Assembly (NCBI GenBank): GCA_030838815.1
Contig: JAUZEX010000909.1
Location: forward strand, 1-9,646
Direction: 5' to 3'
Length of the DNA stretch: 9,646 bases
From: Actinomycetota bacterium
GTDB lineage: Bacteria > Actinomycetota > Acidimicrobiia > IMCC26256 > BP-133
Shown here: positions 1-7,398 of the stretch, piece by piece
Layout of the letters: every line of letters begins with the position of its first letter
How positions within the stretch are numbered: the first letter of the stretch is position 1
The notes under the pieces: generated by a model
Databases searched by the model: none
Told to the model about the DNA's origin: nothing
What the model saw: only the letters and a program-made list of their open reading frames with translations
Program-made: the position numbers and the translations under genes

Positions 1-213
<213 letters not shown>

Positions 214-220
214 CGCGTCG

Positions 221-226
221 ACCCTA
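221..226 (-). promoter_or_regulatory. Putative -10 box, leaderless start of the DUF255 gene
   Basis: On the minus strand this reads TAGGGT (TANNNT), followed by 7 nt and then the ATG at 213. There is no convincing Shine-Dalgarno sequence in between. The same geometry occurs at three other genes in the window. No clear -35 element is visible, so this is pattern-based inference. Confidence 0.4.
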
Positions 227-284
227 CCCGGGCCCCGGTAGGAGGAGTTCCCCGAGATGTCACCCGCTCTTCCAGATCCGACCA

Positions 285-313
285 TGGTCACCCGGGGGCC
301 GGCCGGGTACGTT
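285..313 (+). promoter_or_regulatory. Candidate promoter of the barrel/Hcp operon
   Basis: TGGTCA (285-290) and TACGTT (308-313) are separated by 17 nt. The -35 matches TTGACA at 4 of 6 positions and the -10 fits TANNNT. A transcript would start near 320 and carry a leader of about 25 nt holding the GGGGAGG ribosome site at 334-340. An inverted repeat ACCCGG...CCGGGT (290-295 / 303-308) lies within the spacer. The direct repeat GTCACCCG (259-266 and 287-294) is also here. Either could be an operator, but both are short in GC-rich DNA. Confidence 0.33.
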
Positions 314-344
314 CCGCCCTTCGCAACGAGGTTGGGGAGGTGCC

Positions 345-908
345 ATGGGCACGACTCGGCGGACGGTGCTCCGGAGAGGGCTCCTGACGGTGGTGGGGGT
401 GTTCGGCGTCAGGGCGGCGGGGCCGGTGTTGTCCGTGCCGCCGGCGGGGGCGGCGCCGGCACCGTCGGGCCCATCGGTCGGCGCCACGGCGGTCAGCCTC
501 ATGTTCTACGGTCATCAGTGGCGGAGCTACGCCCAGGGCAAACGGGCCGGGGAAACACCCGTCAAGGGCGACCGGCTCGTGGCCTCCGGCGACCTCCACG
601 CCGCCCCCGACGGCGACAAGGTCGGCGAGTTCCACGCCGCCCTCTTCAGCCTCGGCGCTCCGGGTCAGGTCGGCCCGTCCGGCGCCGGCAGCCTGGAGTT
701 GCACACCTTCGTCCTTCCGGACGGTTCGATCATCGGGACCGGCACCGCCACCCCCGATCCCGACCGGGACGACGCCTTCGCCATCATCGGCGGGACCGGC
801 CGCTACGCCGGCGCCCGAGGGTCGTACGTCGCCCGCCAGCGCTACCGCGAGCTCGGCGGGGACGGCACCGCCGAACTCGCCCTCCACTTCGTGACCGGGG
901 AGGTCTGA
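345..908 (+). CDS. Tat-exported allene oxide cyclase / dirigent-like barrel protein
   Basis: A 187-aa protein. Residues 1-37 look like a twin-arginine signal: TTRRTVL at 3-9, a hydrophobic stretch LLTVVGVFGV, and an AGA-AP cleavage region around 34-38, so export of a folded protein is predicted. The mature part resembles the allene-oxide-cyclase/dirigent beta-barrel superfamily. The clearest signature is IIGGTGRYAGARGSYVARQR at 147-166, preceded by LPDGSIIGTGTA near 124-135. In plants these folds cyclise or steer reactive intermediates; bacterial members are mostly uncharacterised, so no substrate is assigned. The start is fixed by GGGGAGG (334-340) 4 nt before the ATG. The stop is 2 nt before the Hcp-family start, and the ribosome site of the next gene lies inside this gene's last codons, so the two are almost certainly one translationally coupled operon. 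Family assignment moderate; export signal good. Confidence 0.72.
   Translation: MGTTRRTVLRRGLLTVVGVFGVRAAGPVLSVPPAGAAPAPSGPSVGATAVSLMFYGHQWRSYAQGKRAGETPVKGDRLVASGDLHAAPDGDKVGEFHAALFSLGAPGQVGPSGAGSLELHTFVLPDGSIIGTGTATPDPDRDDAFAIIGGTGRYAGARGSYVARQRYRELGGDGTAELALHFVTGEV
897..903 (+). promoter_or_regulatory. Ribosome binding site fixing the GTG start of the Hcp-family gene
   Basis: GGGGAGG lies 7 nt before the GTG at 911, inside the last codons of the barrel gene. It makes the GTG the best start although the frame is open far upstream, and it implies translational coupling between the two genes. Confidence 0.75.
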
Positions 909-910
909 CT

Positions 911-1408
911 GTGGCCTTCGACGCCTTCCTCAAGCTCGGCGACGTCAAGGGCGGGTCCACCGACGCCGCCTACAAGCCCGACATCGTCGTGCGGGAGTAC
1001 AGCTTCGGCCTGAGCAATCCCTCCTCCATCGGCTCCCCGAGCGGCGGAACGGGGGCCGGCAAGGCGAGTTTCACCGATCTCGCCTTCACCACCCCGCTGG
1101 GCGAGGCGTCGCCGAAGCTGCTCCTGGCCTGCGCGTCGGGGGCGCACTACGACATCGCGGTGCTGACGCTGCGCCGCTCGGGCGGCACGAAGCCAGCCGA
1201 ATTCTTCAAGATCACGCTCAAGACGGTGTTCGTCTCGGCGTACTCCGACGCCGGGGCGTCGTCCGACGACACCCCCACGGACAGCATCACCCTGTCCTTC
1301 GGCGCCATCAGGGTCGAGGTCTTCACCCAGAACCCGTCGGGCGGGGCGACGCCGCCTCCTTCGTCGGCGGGCTGGGACCGTACAAAGAACGCGCCATACG
1401 CGGGGTAA
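911..1408 (+). CDS. hcp: Hcp-family protein (type VI secretion tube-like, orphan)
   Basis: A 165-aa protein, close to the usual Hcp length of about 160-170 aa. It begins AFDAFLKLGDVKGGSTD, the typical Hcp N-terminus. It continues with the central pattern ...KASFTDLAFTTPLGEASPKLL (51-71), the strand-rich LTLRRSGG...FFKITLKTVFVSAY (85-111), DSITLSFGAIRVEVF (124-138), and the Hcp-like closing segment AGWDRTKN (153-160). In proteobacteria Hcp stacks as hexameric rings to form the inner tube of the T6SS and is also released. No sheath, VgrG, baseplate, membrane or ClpV gene is in the window, so T6SS function is not implied. No signal peptide is seen. It sits 2 nt after the Tat-exported barrel protein and shares its transcript, which suggests a linked function. 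GTG start set by GGGGAGG at 897-903. Family call confident; role unknown. Confidence 0.85.
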   Translation: MAFDAFLKLGDVKGGSTDAAYKPDIVVREYSFGLSNPSSIGSPSGGTGAGKASFTDLAFTTPLGEASPKLLLACASGAHYDIAVLTLRRSGGTKPAEFFKITLKTVFVSAYSDAGASSDDTPTDSITLSFGAIRVEVFTQNPSGGATPPPSSAGWDRTKNAPYAG

Positions 1409-1431
1409 GTAGCCGACGGGGCAGGTCGGTT

Positions 1432-1451
1432 CACCACGCGCCGCCGTGGTG
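1432..1451 (+). terminator. Hairpin after the barrel/Hcp operon
   Basis: CACCACG (1432-1438) pairs perfectly with CGTGGTG (1445-1451) across a 6-nt loop, 23 nt after the Hcp-family stop. There is no T-run, so intrinsic termination is uncertain. The rest of the 115-nt gap up to the ParA-type gene holds an in-frame ATG at 1476 and the -10 box at 1510. Confidence 0.35.
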
Positions 1452-1509
1452 GTCGTCGATGTGACGCTGTTCAACATGTCGAAGCAGCGCCCGTCCCGGC
1501 GCAACCTCG

Positions 1510-1515
1510 TAGAGT
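1510..1515 (+). promoter_or_regulatory. Putative -10 box, leaderless start of the ParA-type gene
   Basis: TAGAGT (TANNNT) is followed by exactly 8 nt and then the ATG at 1524, with no ribosome site in between. It matches the geometry at 4851/4865 and 8986/9000. No recognisable -35 element is seen. Confidence 0.4.
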
Positions 1516-1523
1516 TCGGGCCC

Positions 1524-2345
1524 ATGGCCGTCCTGGCGACGTACAACGTGAAGGGCGGTGTCGGCAAGACGGCGACCGTCGTGAACCTGGCCCATCGGGC
1601 GGCGGTCACCGGCCAGGCCGGGGGCGACCGGGTGCTCGTCTTCGACCTCGACCCGCAGGGGGCGGCCAGCTATTACTTCCGGGCCGCGCCCAAGGTGCGT
1701 CGCGGCGGGAAGTCGCTGGTGCAGGGAAAGGTCGACGGCCGCGAGGCGGTGACCCCCACCGACTTCCCCGGCCTCGACCTCATCCCGTCCGACTTCTCCT
1801 TTCGCAACCTCGACGTCGTGCTCGACGCGGCCAAGGATCCGGGCCGCAGCCTGGAGCGGGTGGTCCGGCCGCTGACCAGGCGCTACAACCACGTCTTCCT
1901 CGACTGCCCGCCGAGCATCTCCCGCCTGTCGGAGAACGTCTTCAACGCCGCCGACGCCCTGCTGGTGCCGATCATCCCCACCACGCTGTCGCTGCGGGCG
2001 CTCGACCAGCTCAACGGCTTCCTCGCCCGCCGGGCGGCCGGGGGGAAGGCCGTGCGCTCGCCGCTGGTGCTGCCCTTCTTCTCGATGGCCGATCGCCGCA
2101 AGAAGCTGCACCGGGAGCTCATCGAGGACCTCTGCCTCGCCCACCCCGGCATCCTGCGGTCCGCCGTGCCGTCGGCCACCGCCGTCGAGCAGATGGGCGC
2201 CCACCAGGCGCCGGTGGCCGCCTTCGACCGCCGCAGTCCGGCGGTCGCCGCCTACGCCGGGCTGTGGGACGAGGTGCTGGCCCGGCTGGCGGCGTCCCCG
2301 GGCCGGCCGGCCAGGTCGAGGGCCCGGTCCCGGGCCCAGCCGTAG
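1524..2345 (+). CDS. Orphan ParA/Soj-type P-loop ATPase
   Basis: A 273-aa protein of the ParA/MinD deviant-Walker family, which binds ATP, dimerises and positions DNA or protein cargo. Visible motifs are YNVKGGVGKTATVVNLA (deviant Walker A, lysine K10 plus KT at 15-16), VFDLDPQGAASYYF (Walker A', 39-52), HVFLDCPPSISRLSENVF (Walker B, 123-140) and LLVPIIPTTLSLRAL (146-160). No ParB gene or recognisable parS site lies nearby, so cargo or accessory roles are as likely as chromosome partitioning. The ATG at 1524 puts Walker A at residue 10, as usual for the family, and has a leaderless -10 box; an ATG at 1476 would add 16 basic residues. The C-terminus ends in a basic low-complexity tail (RPARSRARSRAQP) encoded inside the antisense overlap with the acyl-CoA synthetase gene. 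The tail could touch DNA or be a by-product of that overlap. Confidence 0.9.
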   Translation: MAVLATYNVKGGVGKTATVVNLAHRAAVTGQAGGDRVLVFDLDPQGAASYYFRAAPKVRRGGKSLVQGKVDGREAVTPTDFPGLDLIPSDFSFRNLDVVLDAAKDPGRSLERVVRPLTRRYNHVFLDCPPSISRLSENVFNAADALLVPIIPTTLSLRALDQLNGFLARRAAGGKAVRSPLVLPFFSMADRRKKLHRELIEDLCLAHPGILRSAVPSATAVEQMGAHQAPVAAFDRRSPAVAAYAGLWDEVLARLAASPGRPARSRARSRAQP

Positions 2346-3937
2346 TCGGGCTTCCCGGACGGGAAGCGCTCGACGGCCTCCACCGGGAACAGCTGCCGGG
2401 GCGCCTTGTAACCGGCCACCCGGGCCCGGACGTGCTCCTCGAGATCGGCCGGGATCTCCCCGGCGCCAGGGGAGTTCGGGGGTGTTCCCCGGTGGCGCAG
2501 GACGACAAGGGCCACCACCCGCTCCCCGAAGCGCTCGTCGGGGACGCCCACGACCATGGCGTCGGCCACCTCAGGATGCGACTTCAGCGCTCCCTCGACC
2601 TCGTCGGGATAGACCTTCTCGCCCCCGGTGTTGATGCAGGCCGAGCCCCGGCCGAGGATCTGAACCGTGCCGTCGGCCTCCACCAGGGCGTGATCGCCGG
2701 TCACGATGTAGCGGACGCCGTCGATGACCGGGAAGGTGGCGGCGGTCTTCTCGGGGTCGTTGTAGTAGCCCAGCGCCACCGCCCCGGAGCGGGCCAGGCG
2801 CCCGACCAGGCCCGAGCCCGGCGCCACCGGTCGCAGGTCGTCGTCGAGCACGATGGTGTCGTCCCGGGGGGCGAAGCGGCCCTGGGTCGGCGTGTTGCCC
2901 ACCCCGCTGGCCGACTTCCCGACGGTGCCCGACTCCGACGAGCCGAACGTGTCGTAGACGAAGGCACCCGGCATGCGGGCCATGAGCTCGTCCTTCACCG
3001 GCGGGGACACCGTGGCGCCGCTGTTCATGACGACCCGCACCGCCGTCACGTCGAGATCGGGCCGGGCGGCCAGCGCATCGGCCAGCGGCCGGCCGACGGC
3101 GTCGCCGATGATCGTCACCACTGTGGCCCGTTCGGTGGCGATGAGCTGGGCGAGGCGGCCGGCGTCGAGCCGGGTGTCGGGCGAGAGGATCACCGCCCCG
3201 CCACCGTAGAAGGTGGCCAGCGTCACCCACTGGGCGGCGCCGTGCATCAGCGGGCAGGCCGGGAGGTGGCGATCGCTCCCCGTCCGGGCCCGTTCCGCCT
3301 CCTCCTCCCGGGTCACGGCGCCGTCGAGGTTGCCCAGTCCGGCGGCCAGGATGTCGGTATGGCGCCACATGACGCCCTTGGGCATGCCGGTGGTGCCGCC
3401 GGTGTAGAGGAGGTAGAGGTCGTCGCCGGTCCGGCGGATCTCGGGGCGGACGGGCGGGGCGGCGTCCAGGGCGTCCTCGTAGGGGACCGACCCGGCCACG
3501 GCGTCGCCGGTGCCGACCGCCAGCCGGGCCGAGAGCTCCGGCGGGTTCGCCTGGCTCCCCCGCCCCGCTCCGGCTTCGACCTCGGCCAGCGTGGGGGTGA
3601 ACCGCGTGTCGTAGACGACGGCCTTGGCATCGGAGTCGGCGAGCAGGTAGGCCAGCTCGGCGGGCACGTAGCGGTAGTTCACGTTGACCACCGCCGCCCG
3701 CAGCTTGAAGGCGGCCAGCATGGTCTCGACGAACTCGGTGCCGTTGTAGAGGTAGGCGGCGACGTGGTCGCCGGGGCCGACGCCGGCCCCGGCCAGGTGG
3801 TGGGCGAGGCGGTTGGCCCGCTCGTCCAGGGCGGCGTAGGTCAGCCGCCGATCACCGCAGACGAGCGCCTCGCGCTCGGGGACGGCGTCGACGACCACCT
3901 CGAAGATGTCGGCCAGGTTGCGCTCCATTGCCGCCAT
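2252..3937 (-). CDS. Acyl-CoA synthetase, FadD19-like (AMP-binding, ANL superfamily)
   Basis: A 561-aa enzyme expected to activate a carboxylic acid to acyl-AMP and then acyl-CoA. The core motifs are present: LYTGGTTGMPKGVMWRH (P-loop, 177-193), MHGAAQW (231-237), YDTFGSSESG (328-337), TGD (413-415), GRGSACINTGGEKVYPDEVE (429-448) and the catalytic C-terminal lysine in SGKPDYGWA (K529). The wording of these motifs and the length resemble mycobacterial FadD19-type synthetases that act on steroid side-chain or long-chain acids; the substrate here is not known. Residues 484-496 hold a Pro/Gly-rich insert. The last 25 or so residues, after the usual family end near WARDRAL, are low-complexity and are encoded antisense to the ParA-type gene. 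The ATG at 3937 is used, with ATG 3928 as an alternative. It lies 58 nt after the crotonase gene on the same strand, so co-transcription is likely. Confidence 0.92.
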   Translation of the reverse strand: MAAMERNLADIFEVVVDAVPEREALVCGDRRLTYAALDERANRLAHHLAGAGVGPGDHVAAYLYNGTEFVETMLAAFKLRAAVVNVNYRYVPAELAYLLADSDAKAVVYDTRFTPTLAEVEAGAGRGSQANPPELSARLAVGTGDAVAGSVPYEDALDAAPPVRPEIRRTGDDLYLLYTGGTTGMPKGVMWRHTDILAAGLGNLDGAVTREEEAERARTGSDRHLPACPLMHGAAQWVTLATFYGGGAVILSPDTRLDAGRLAQLIATERATVVTIIGDAVGRPLADALAARPDLDVTAVRVVMNSGATVSPPVKDELMARMPGAFVYDTFGSSESGTVGKSASGVGNTPTQGRFAPRDDTIVLDDDLRPVAPGSGLVGRLARSGAVALGYYNDPEKTAATFPVIDGVRYIVTGDHALVEADGTVQILGRGSACINTGGEKVYPDEVEGALKSHPEVADAMVVGVPDERFGERVVALVVLRHRGTPPNSPGAGEIPADLEEHVRARVAGYKAPRQLFPVEAVERFPSGKPDYGWARDRALDLAGRPGDAASRASTSSHSPA

Positions 3938-3961
3938 TCCAGCAAAGCGGTGGAGCGCGCC

Positions 3962-3995
3962 GCCTATTGACCCTCTTGGCTATTCGCCCCCTGGG

Positions 3996-4005
<10 letters not shown>
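3962..4005 (-). repeat. Three-copy 16-bp tandem repeat spanning the crotonase stop
   Basis: On the minus strand GGGCGAATAGCC occurs at 4005-3994 and again at 3989-3978, and a diverged copy GGGTCAATAGGC lies at 3973-3962. The period is exactly 16 bp. The first copy holds the crotonase stop codon. Because 16 is not a multiple of 3, the three TAG triplets (3998-3996, 3982-3980, 3966-3964) fall in all three frames. Copy 1 can fold a GGGC/GCCC mini-hairpin. It fills most of the 58-nt gap before the synthetase gene. Confidence 0.75.
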
Positions 4006-4775
<770 letters not shown>

Positions 4776-4816
4776 TGTGCCGTTCCCCGTCCGCCAGGTC
4801 GAAGAGACGTAAGGCA

Positions 4817-4851
4817 CAACTGTCCCAGTTGACCCAAAGCAGGACTCAACT
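4817..4851. promoter_or_regulatory. Candidate operator: CAACTG palindrome plus a third half-site
   Basis: CAACTG-TCC-CAGTTG (4817-4831) is a perfect 6+6 inverted repeat. A further half-site TCAACT (4846-4851) is the inverse of AGTTGA (4827-4832). The three half-sites overlap the -35 and reach the -10 box of the GH26-like gene, and lie 42 nt or more upstream of the divergent crotonase start. This is a plausible repressor site controlling one or both genes; no cognate regulator is in the window. Confidence 0.38.
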
Positions 4852-4856
4852 AACAT
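4829..4856 (+). promoter_or_regulatory. Promoter of the GH26-like gene (leaderless)
   Basis: TTGACC (4829-4834), a 16-nt spacer and TAACAT (4851-4856) form the best promoter in the window. The GTG start lies 8 nt after the -10 box, where transcription should begin. No ribosome site precedes the GTG, so a leaderless mRNA is expected. Confidence 0.6.
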
Positions 4857-4864
4857 TGACCGCT

Positions 4865-6247
4865 GTGAGAAGTCGCGCCCCTCGAACAGCAGTGGTGTGC
4901 TTGGGACTCCTGGTGGCGCAGATCGGCGGGACGCTGGTGGCCCGGGCCCAGGACACACCACCCGACTATCCCGTACCCCCGACGCCGGCCGACTACCACC
5001 GGCCGATCGGCAAGCTCGTGCCCCCGCAGGGAGCCCTGTTCGGCGCCCACGCCGACCAGTCGAGCAAGCCCGGCCCGGAGCAGGACGAGTTCGAGAAGTA
5101 CGAGGCCGACGCCGGCCGCACCTTCGACATCCGGAACTACTACTACACGTTCGACGAGGAGTTCCCGACCTGGCGGGAGCCCTACGACATGGCCAAGGAC
5201 CGCTATCCGCTGATCTCGTGGGGCTGCGAGGACGTCGACAAGATCCTCAGCGGAGGTTTCGACGCCATCATCGATGCCCGGGCCGACGGCCTCAAGGCGC
5301 TGGGCAAGCCGCTCTTCCTGCGCTGGTGCTGGGAGATGGACGGCGCCCGGTCGGAGAAGTCGAGCAAGGTCGGCTCGCCCGAGCGGTTCATCGCCGCCTG
5401 GCGCTACATCTGGGGCCGGCTCCACGAGCGGGGCGCCGACAACGTGGTGCGGGTGTGGTGCCCCAACGCCCGGGGCTTCAAGTCGGACGCCGCCCAGCCC
5501 TTCTATCCCGGCGACGAGTGGGTCGACTGGGTCTGCACCGACGGATACAACTGGGCGCCGGGGCGCAAGGAGGACTGGCGTTCCTTCGTGGAGATCTTCG
5601 ACTCCTTCTACACATTCGGCGTCGCCCACCACAAGCCGTTGATGGTCGGGGAGTGGGGGGCCCAGGAGCGCCAGTCGGGCGACAAGGCCAAGTGGATCGC
5701 CGAGGCCCAGATCGCCATACGGGAGAAGCTGCCGGCCATCGCGGCGGTGGTCGTGTTCTCGGTCGTGCACCTCTTCGACTGGCGCGTGAACACGTCCCCC
5801 CAGAGCTACTCGGCTTTCAACAGCTGGGCCCAGGATCCCTACTTCAACCAGCCCGATCCCCCGTTCCAGCCGGGTTACCCGGCTGTGGACCAGTCGGGGG
5901 GCTCGCCGTCGCCCCCGCCGAGCGACTCCCAGCCTCCGCCCCAGAGCGGTGGGCAGCCTCCTCCGCAGGACGGTGGGCAGCCTCCCCCTCCGGGCAGTGG
6001 CCAGGCTCCACCGCAGGGCGGTGGGCAGCCTCCGCCGCAGGATGGCAGCCAGGCTCCGCCGCAGGGCGGTGGCCAGGCTCCGCCGCAGGGCAGTGGCCAG
6101 GCTCCGCCGCAGGGCAGTGGGCAGGCTCCGCCGCAGGGCGGTGGGCAGCCGGCGCCGCGGGGCGCTGGGCAGTCCGGGCCGCATGGCGCGGCGAAGGCCG
6201 GGCCGCGTGGCGCGGCGAAGGCCCGGCCGTCCGGCCGGCCCGGCTGA
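4865..6247 (+). CDS. Secreted GH26-like glycoside hydrolase with C-terminal P/Q/G repeat tail
   Basis: A 460-aa protein. Residues 1-29 form a signal peptide (RSRAPR, hydrophobic core, cleavage near ARAQ-D). Residues 50-330 resemble the TIM-barrel family GH26 (beta-mannanase and related endoglucanase/lichenase). ISWGCED lies at 117-123, the likely acid/base is E157 in LRWCWEMDG, and the likely nucleophile is E263 in LMVGEWGA. WVDWVCTDGYNW (219-230) fits the substrate-cleft strand. It probably cuts a beta-linked polysaccharide outside the cell; the substrate is unassigned. Residues 345-430 are Pro/Gln/Gly octapeptide repeats, ending in a Lys/Arg/Gly/Ala segment that may bind anionic wall polymers (inference). 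The GTG at 4865 is chosen because the signal peptide starts there and a promoter fits a leaderless start; the frame is open upstream without support. The NHL gene starts 2 nt after the stop. Confidence 0.83.
   Translation: MRSRAPRTAVVCLGLLVAQIGGTLVARAQDTPPDYPVPPTPADYHRPIGKLVPPQGALFGAHADQSSKPGPEQDEFEKYEADAGRTFDIRNYYYTFDEEFPTWREPYDMAKDRYPLISWGCEDVDKILSGGFDAIIDARADGLKALGKPLFLRWCWEMDGARSEKSSKVGSPERFIAAWRYIWGRLHERGADNVVRVWCPNARGFKSDAAQPFYPGDEWVDWVCTDGYNWAPGRKEDWRSFVEIFDSFYTFGVAHHKPLMVGEWGAQERQSGDKAKWIAEAQIAIREKLPAIAAVVVFSVVHLFDWRVNTSPQSYSAFNSWAQDPYFNQPDPPFQPGYPAVDQSGGSPSPPPSDSQPPPQSGGQPPPQDGGQPPPPGSGQAPPQGGGQPPPQDGSQAPPQGGGQAPPQGSGQAPPQGSGQAPPQGGGQPAPRGAGQSGPHGAAKAGPRGAAKARPSGRPG
5930..6217 (+). 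repeat. 24-bp tandem repeats (about 12 units) coding the P/Q/G tail
   Basis: Twelve in-frame 24-bp units each encode an octapeptide close to Q-[AP]-P-P-Q-[GDS]-[GS]-G. Units 6-9 (6050-6145) are nearly identical in DNA, while the last three drift to QPAPRGAG, QSGPHGAA and KAGPRGAA. The array ends just before the stop. Copy number could vary between strains by slippage or recombination. Confidence 0.88.
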
Positions 6248-6249
6248 GC

Positions 6250-7398
6250 ATGCGCCGGCGGCGGCTGCGGGTGGCGGTGGCGCTGGTGGCACTGGCCGCG
6301 GCGCCCGGTGGGCTTTTGCCGGCGTCGGCCCAGACCGACTCCGCCGCCGGCGGGGTCATCCGCACCGTGGCCGGGAGCAACCAGCGGGGCTTCTCGGGCG
6401 ACGGCGGCTCGGCGGTGTCGGCCGCCTTCGACCAGCCCCGGGGGGCGGCGGTCGGCCCCGACGGCACCGTGTACGTCTCCGACACGTTCAACCACCGCAT
6501 CCGCCGGGTCACCCCCGACGGCGCGGTCACCACCATGGCGGGGACGGGCGAAGCGTCGTACTCCGGTGACGGCGGCCCGGCGGTGGCGGCCACGCTCCAC
6601 TGGCCCCACGGCGTGGCGGTCGATCCGGCCGGGACGAACCTCTTCATCGCCGACTCCGCCAACCATCGGGTCCGGCGGGTCGACCTGGCCTCAGGGATCA
6701 TCACCACCGTCGCCGGCGGTGACGCGCCCGGCTCGGCGGGCGACGGCGGTCCGGCGGCCGCCGCGCTGCTCGAGGATCCGAAGGCGGTGTACGCCGCTCC
6801 CTCCGGCGACCTCTTCATCGCCGACTCCGGCAACGAGCGCGTCCGGCGGGTCGACGCCACGGGCACGATCACGACGATCGCCGGCACCGGCGAGACCGGC
6901 TACTCCGGCGACGGCGGCCCGGCCACCGCCGCCCGGTTCGACGCTCCCCGCAGCCTGGGCATGGACGGGGCGGGCAACCTCTACGTCGCCGACGACAACA
7001 ACCACCGCATCCGGCGGATCGACCCGTCGGGCACGATCACGACCGTCGCCGGCGATGGAACCGAGGGCGCGACCGGCGACGGCGGGCCGGCCCTCTCGGC
7101 GCAGCTCAACCATCCCCGTGGGGTGGCGGTGGACGGGCGGGGCGATGTCTTCGTCGCCGACAGCATGAGCCACCGCGTCCGGATGGTGGATCCCGCCGGG
7201 ATCATCTCCACCGTGGCCGGTTGCGGCCGGCAGGGCTTCGGCGGCGACGGCGGCCCGGCCACGACCGCCCGGCTGTTCGAGCCCCGCGGGGTGGCGGTGG
7301 ACGTGGCCGGCCACCTGTTCGTGGCTGACACCTACAACGACCGGGTCCGTCGGGTCGACGACCCCCGCCCCGGCCCCCCGTCCACCCGCTGCAAGTAG
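6250..7398 (+). CDS. Secreted six-bladed NHL-repeat beta-propeller
   Basis: A 382-aa protein. Residues 1-28 are a signal peptide (MRRRRLR, Ala/Leu/Val core, PASAQ cleavage region). The rest is six NHL repeats of about 56 aa, each with ITTVAG...GDGGPA...P.GVAVD..G.LFVAD..NHRVRRVD. The GDGG motif recurs at 50, 106, 164, 220, 276 and 332, enough to close one six-bladed propeller. The VIRTVAG strand at 36-42 could complete the last blade. Such propellers usually bind proteins or glycans; no catalytic residues are evident. C325 and C381 are the only cysteines and could lock the final blade. The ATG is 2 nt after the hydrolase stop and has no ribosome site of its own, so translation is probably coupled. 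The partner hydrolase suggests a surface or polysaccharide role (inference). Confidence 0.93.
   Translation: MRRRRLRVAVALVALAAAPGGLLPASAQTDSAAGGVIRTVAGSNQRGFSGDGGSAVSAAFDQPRGAAVGPDGTVYVSDTFNHRIRRVTPDGAVTTMAGTGEASYSGDGGPAVAATLHWPHGVAVDPAGTNLFIADSANHRVRRVDLASGIITTVAGGDAPGSAGDGGPAAAALLEDPKAVYAAPSGDLFIADSGNERVRRVDATGTITTIAGTGETGYSGDGGPATAARFDAPRSLGMDGAGNLYVADDNNHRIRRIDPSGTITTVAGDGTEGATGDGGPALSAQLNHPRGVAVDGRGDVFVADSMSHRVRMVDPAGIISTVAGCGRQGFGGDGGPATTARLFEPRGVAVDVAGHLFVADTYNDRVRRVDDPRPGPPSTRCK

Noticed and set aside
214..285. Longer N-terminus for the DUF255 protein from an in-frame ATG at 285
   Set aside because: The added 24 residues are Gly/Ser/Arg filler, family members start at MxNRLA, and a -10 box lies between the two starts.
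257..910. Open plus-strand frame running into the Hcp-family gene from upstream
   Set aside because: Its translation is Arg/Gly/Pro-rich shadow sequence over the barrel gene. The Hcp N-terminus begins at 911, directly behind a strong ribosome site.
911..1408. A type VI secretion locus
   Set aside because: Only the Hcp-family gene is present. No sheath, VgrG, baseplate, membrane-complex or ClpV gene is seen in the window.
2264..3970. 568-aa plus-strand frame opposite the acyl-CoA synthetase
   Set aside because: A shadow in GC-rich DNA: Gly/Val/Arg/His composition with no family motifs, while the minus strand carries all ANL motifs in order.
5930..6217. CRISPR-like regular repeats
   Set aside because: The 24-bp units are contiguous with no spacers and stay in frame with the hydrolase.
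4850..6887. Long minus-strand frames opposite the hydrolase and propeller genes, with repeats of their own
   Set aside because: The repeats only mirror the 24-bp units of the plus-strand gene, and no recognisable domain or start signal is present.
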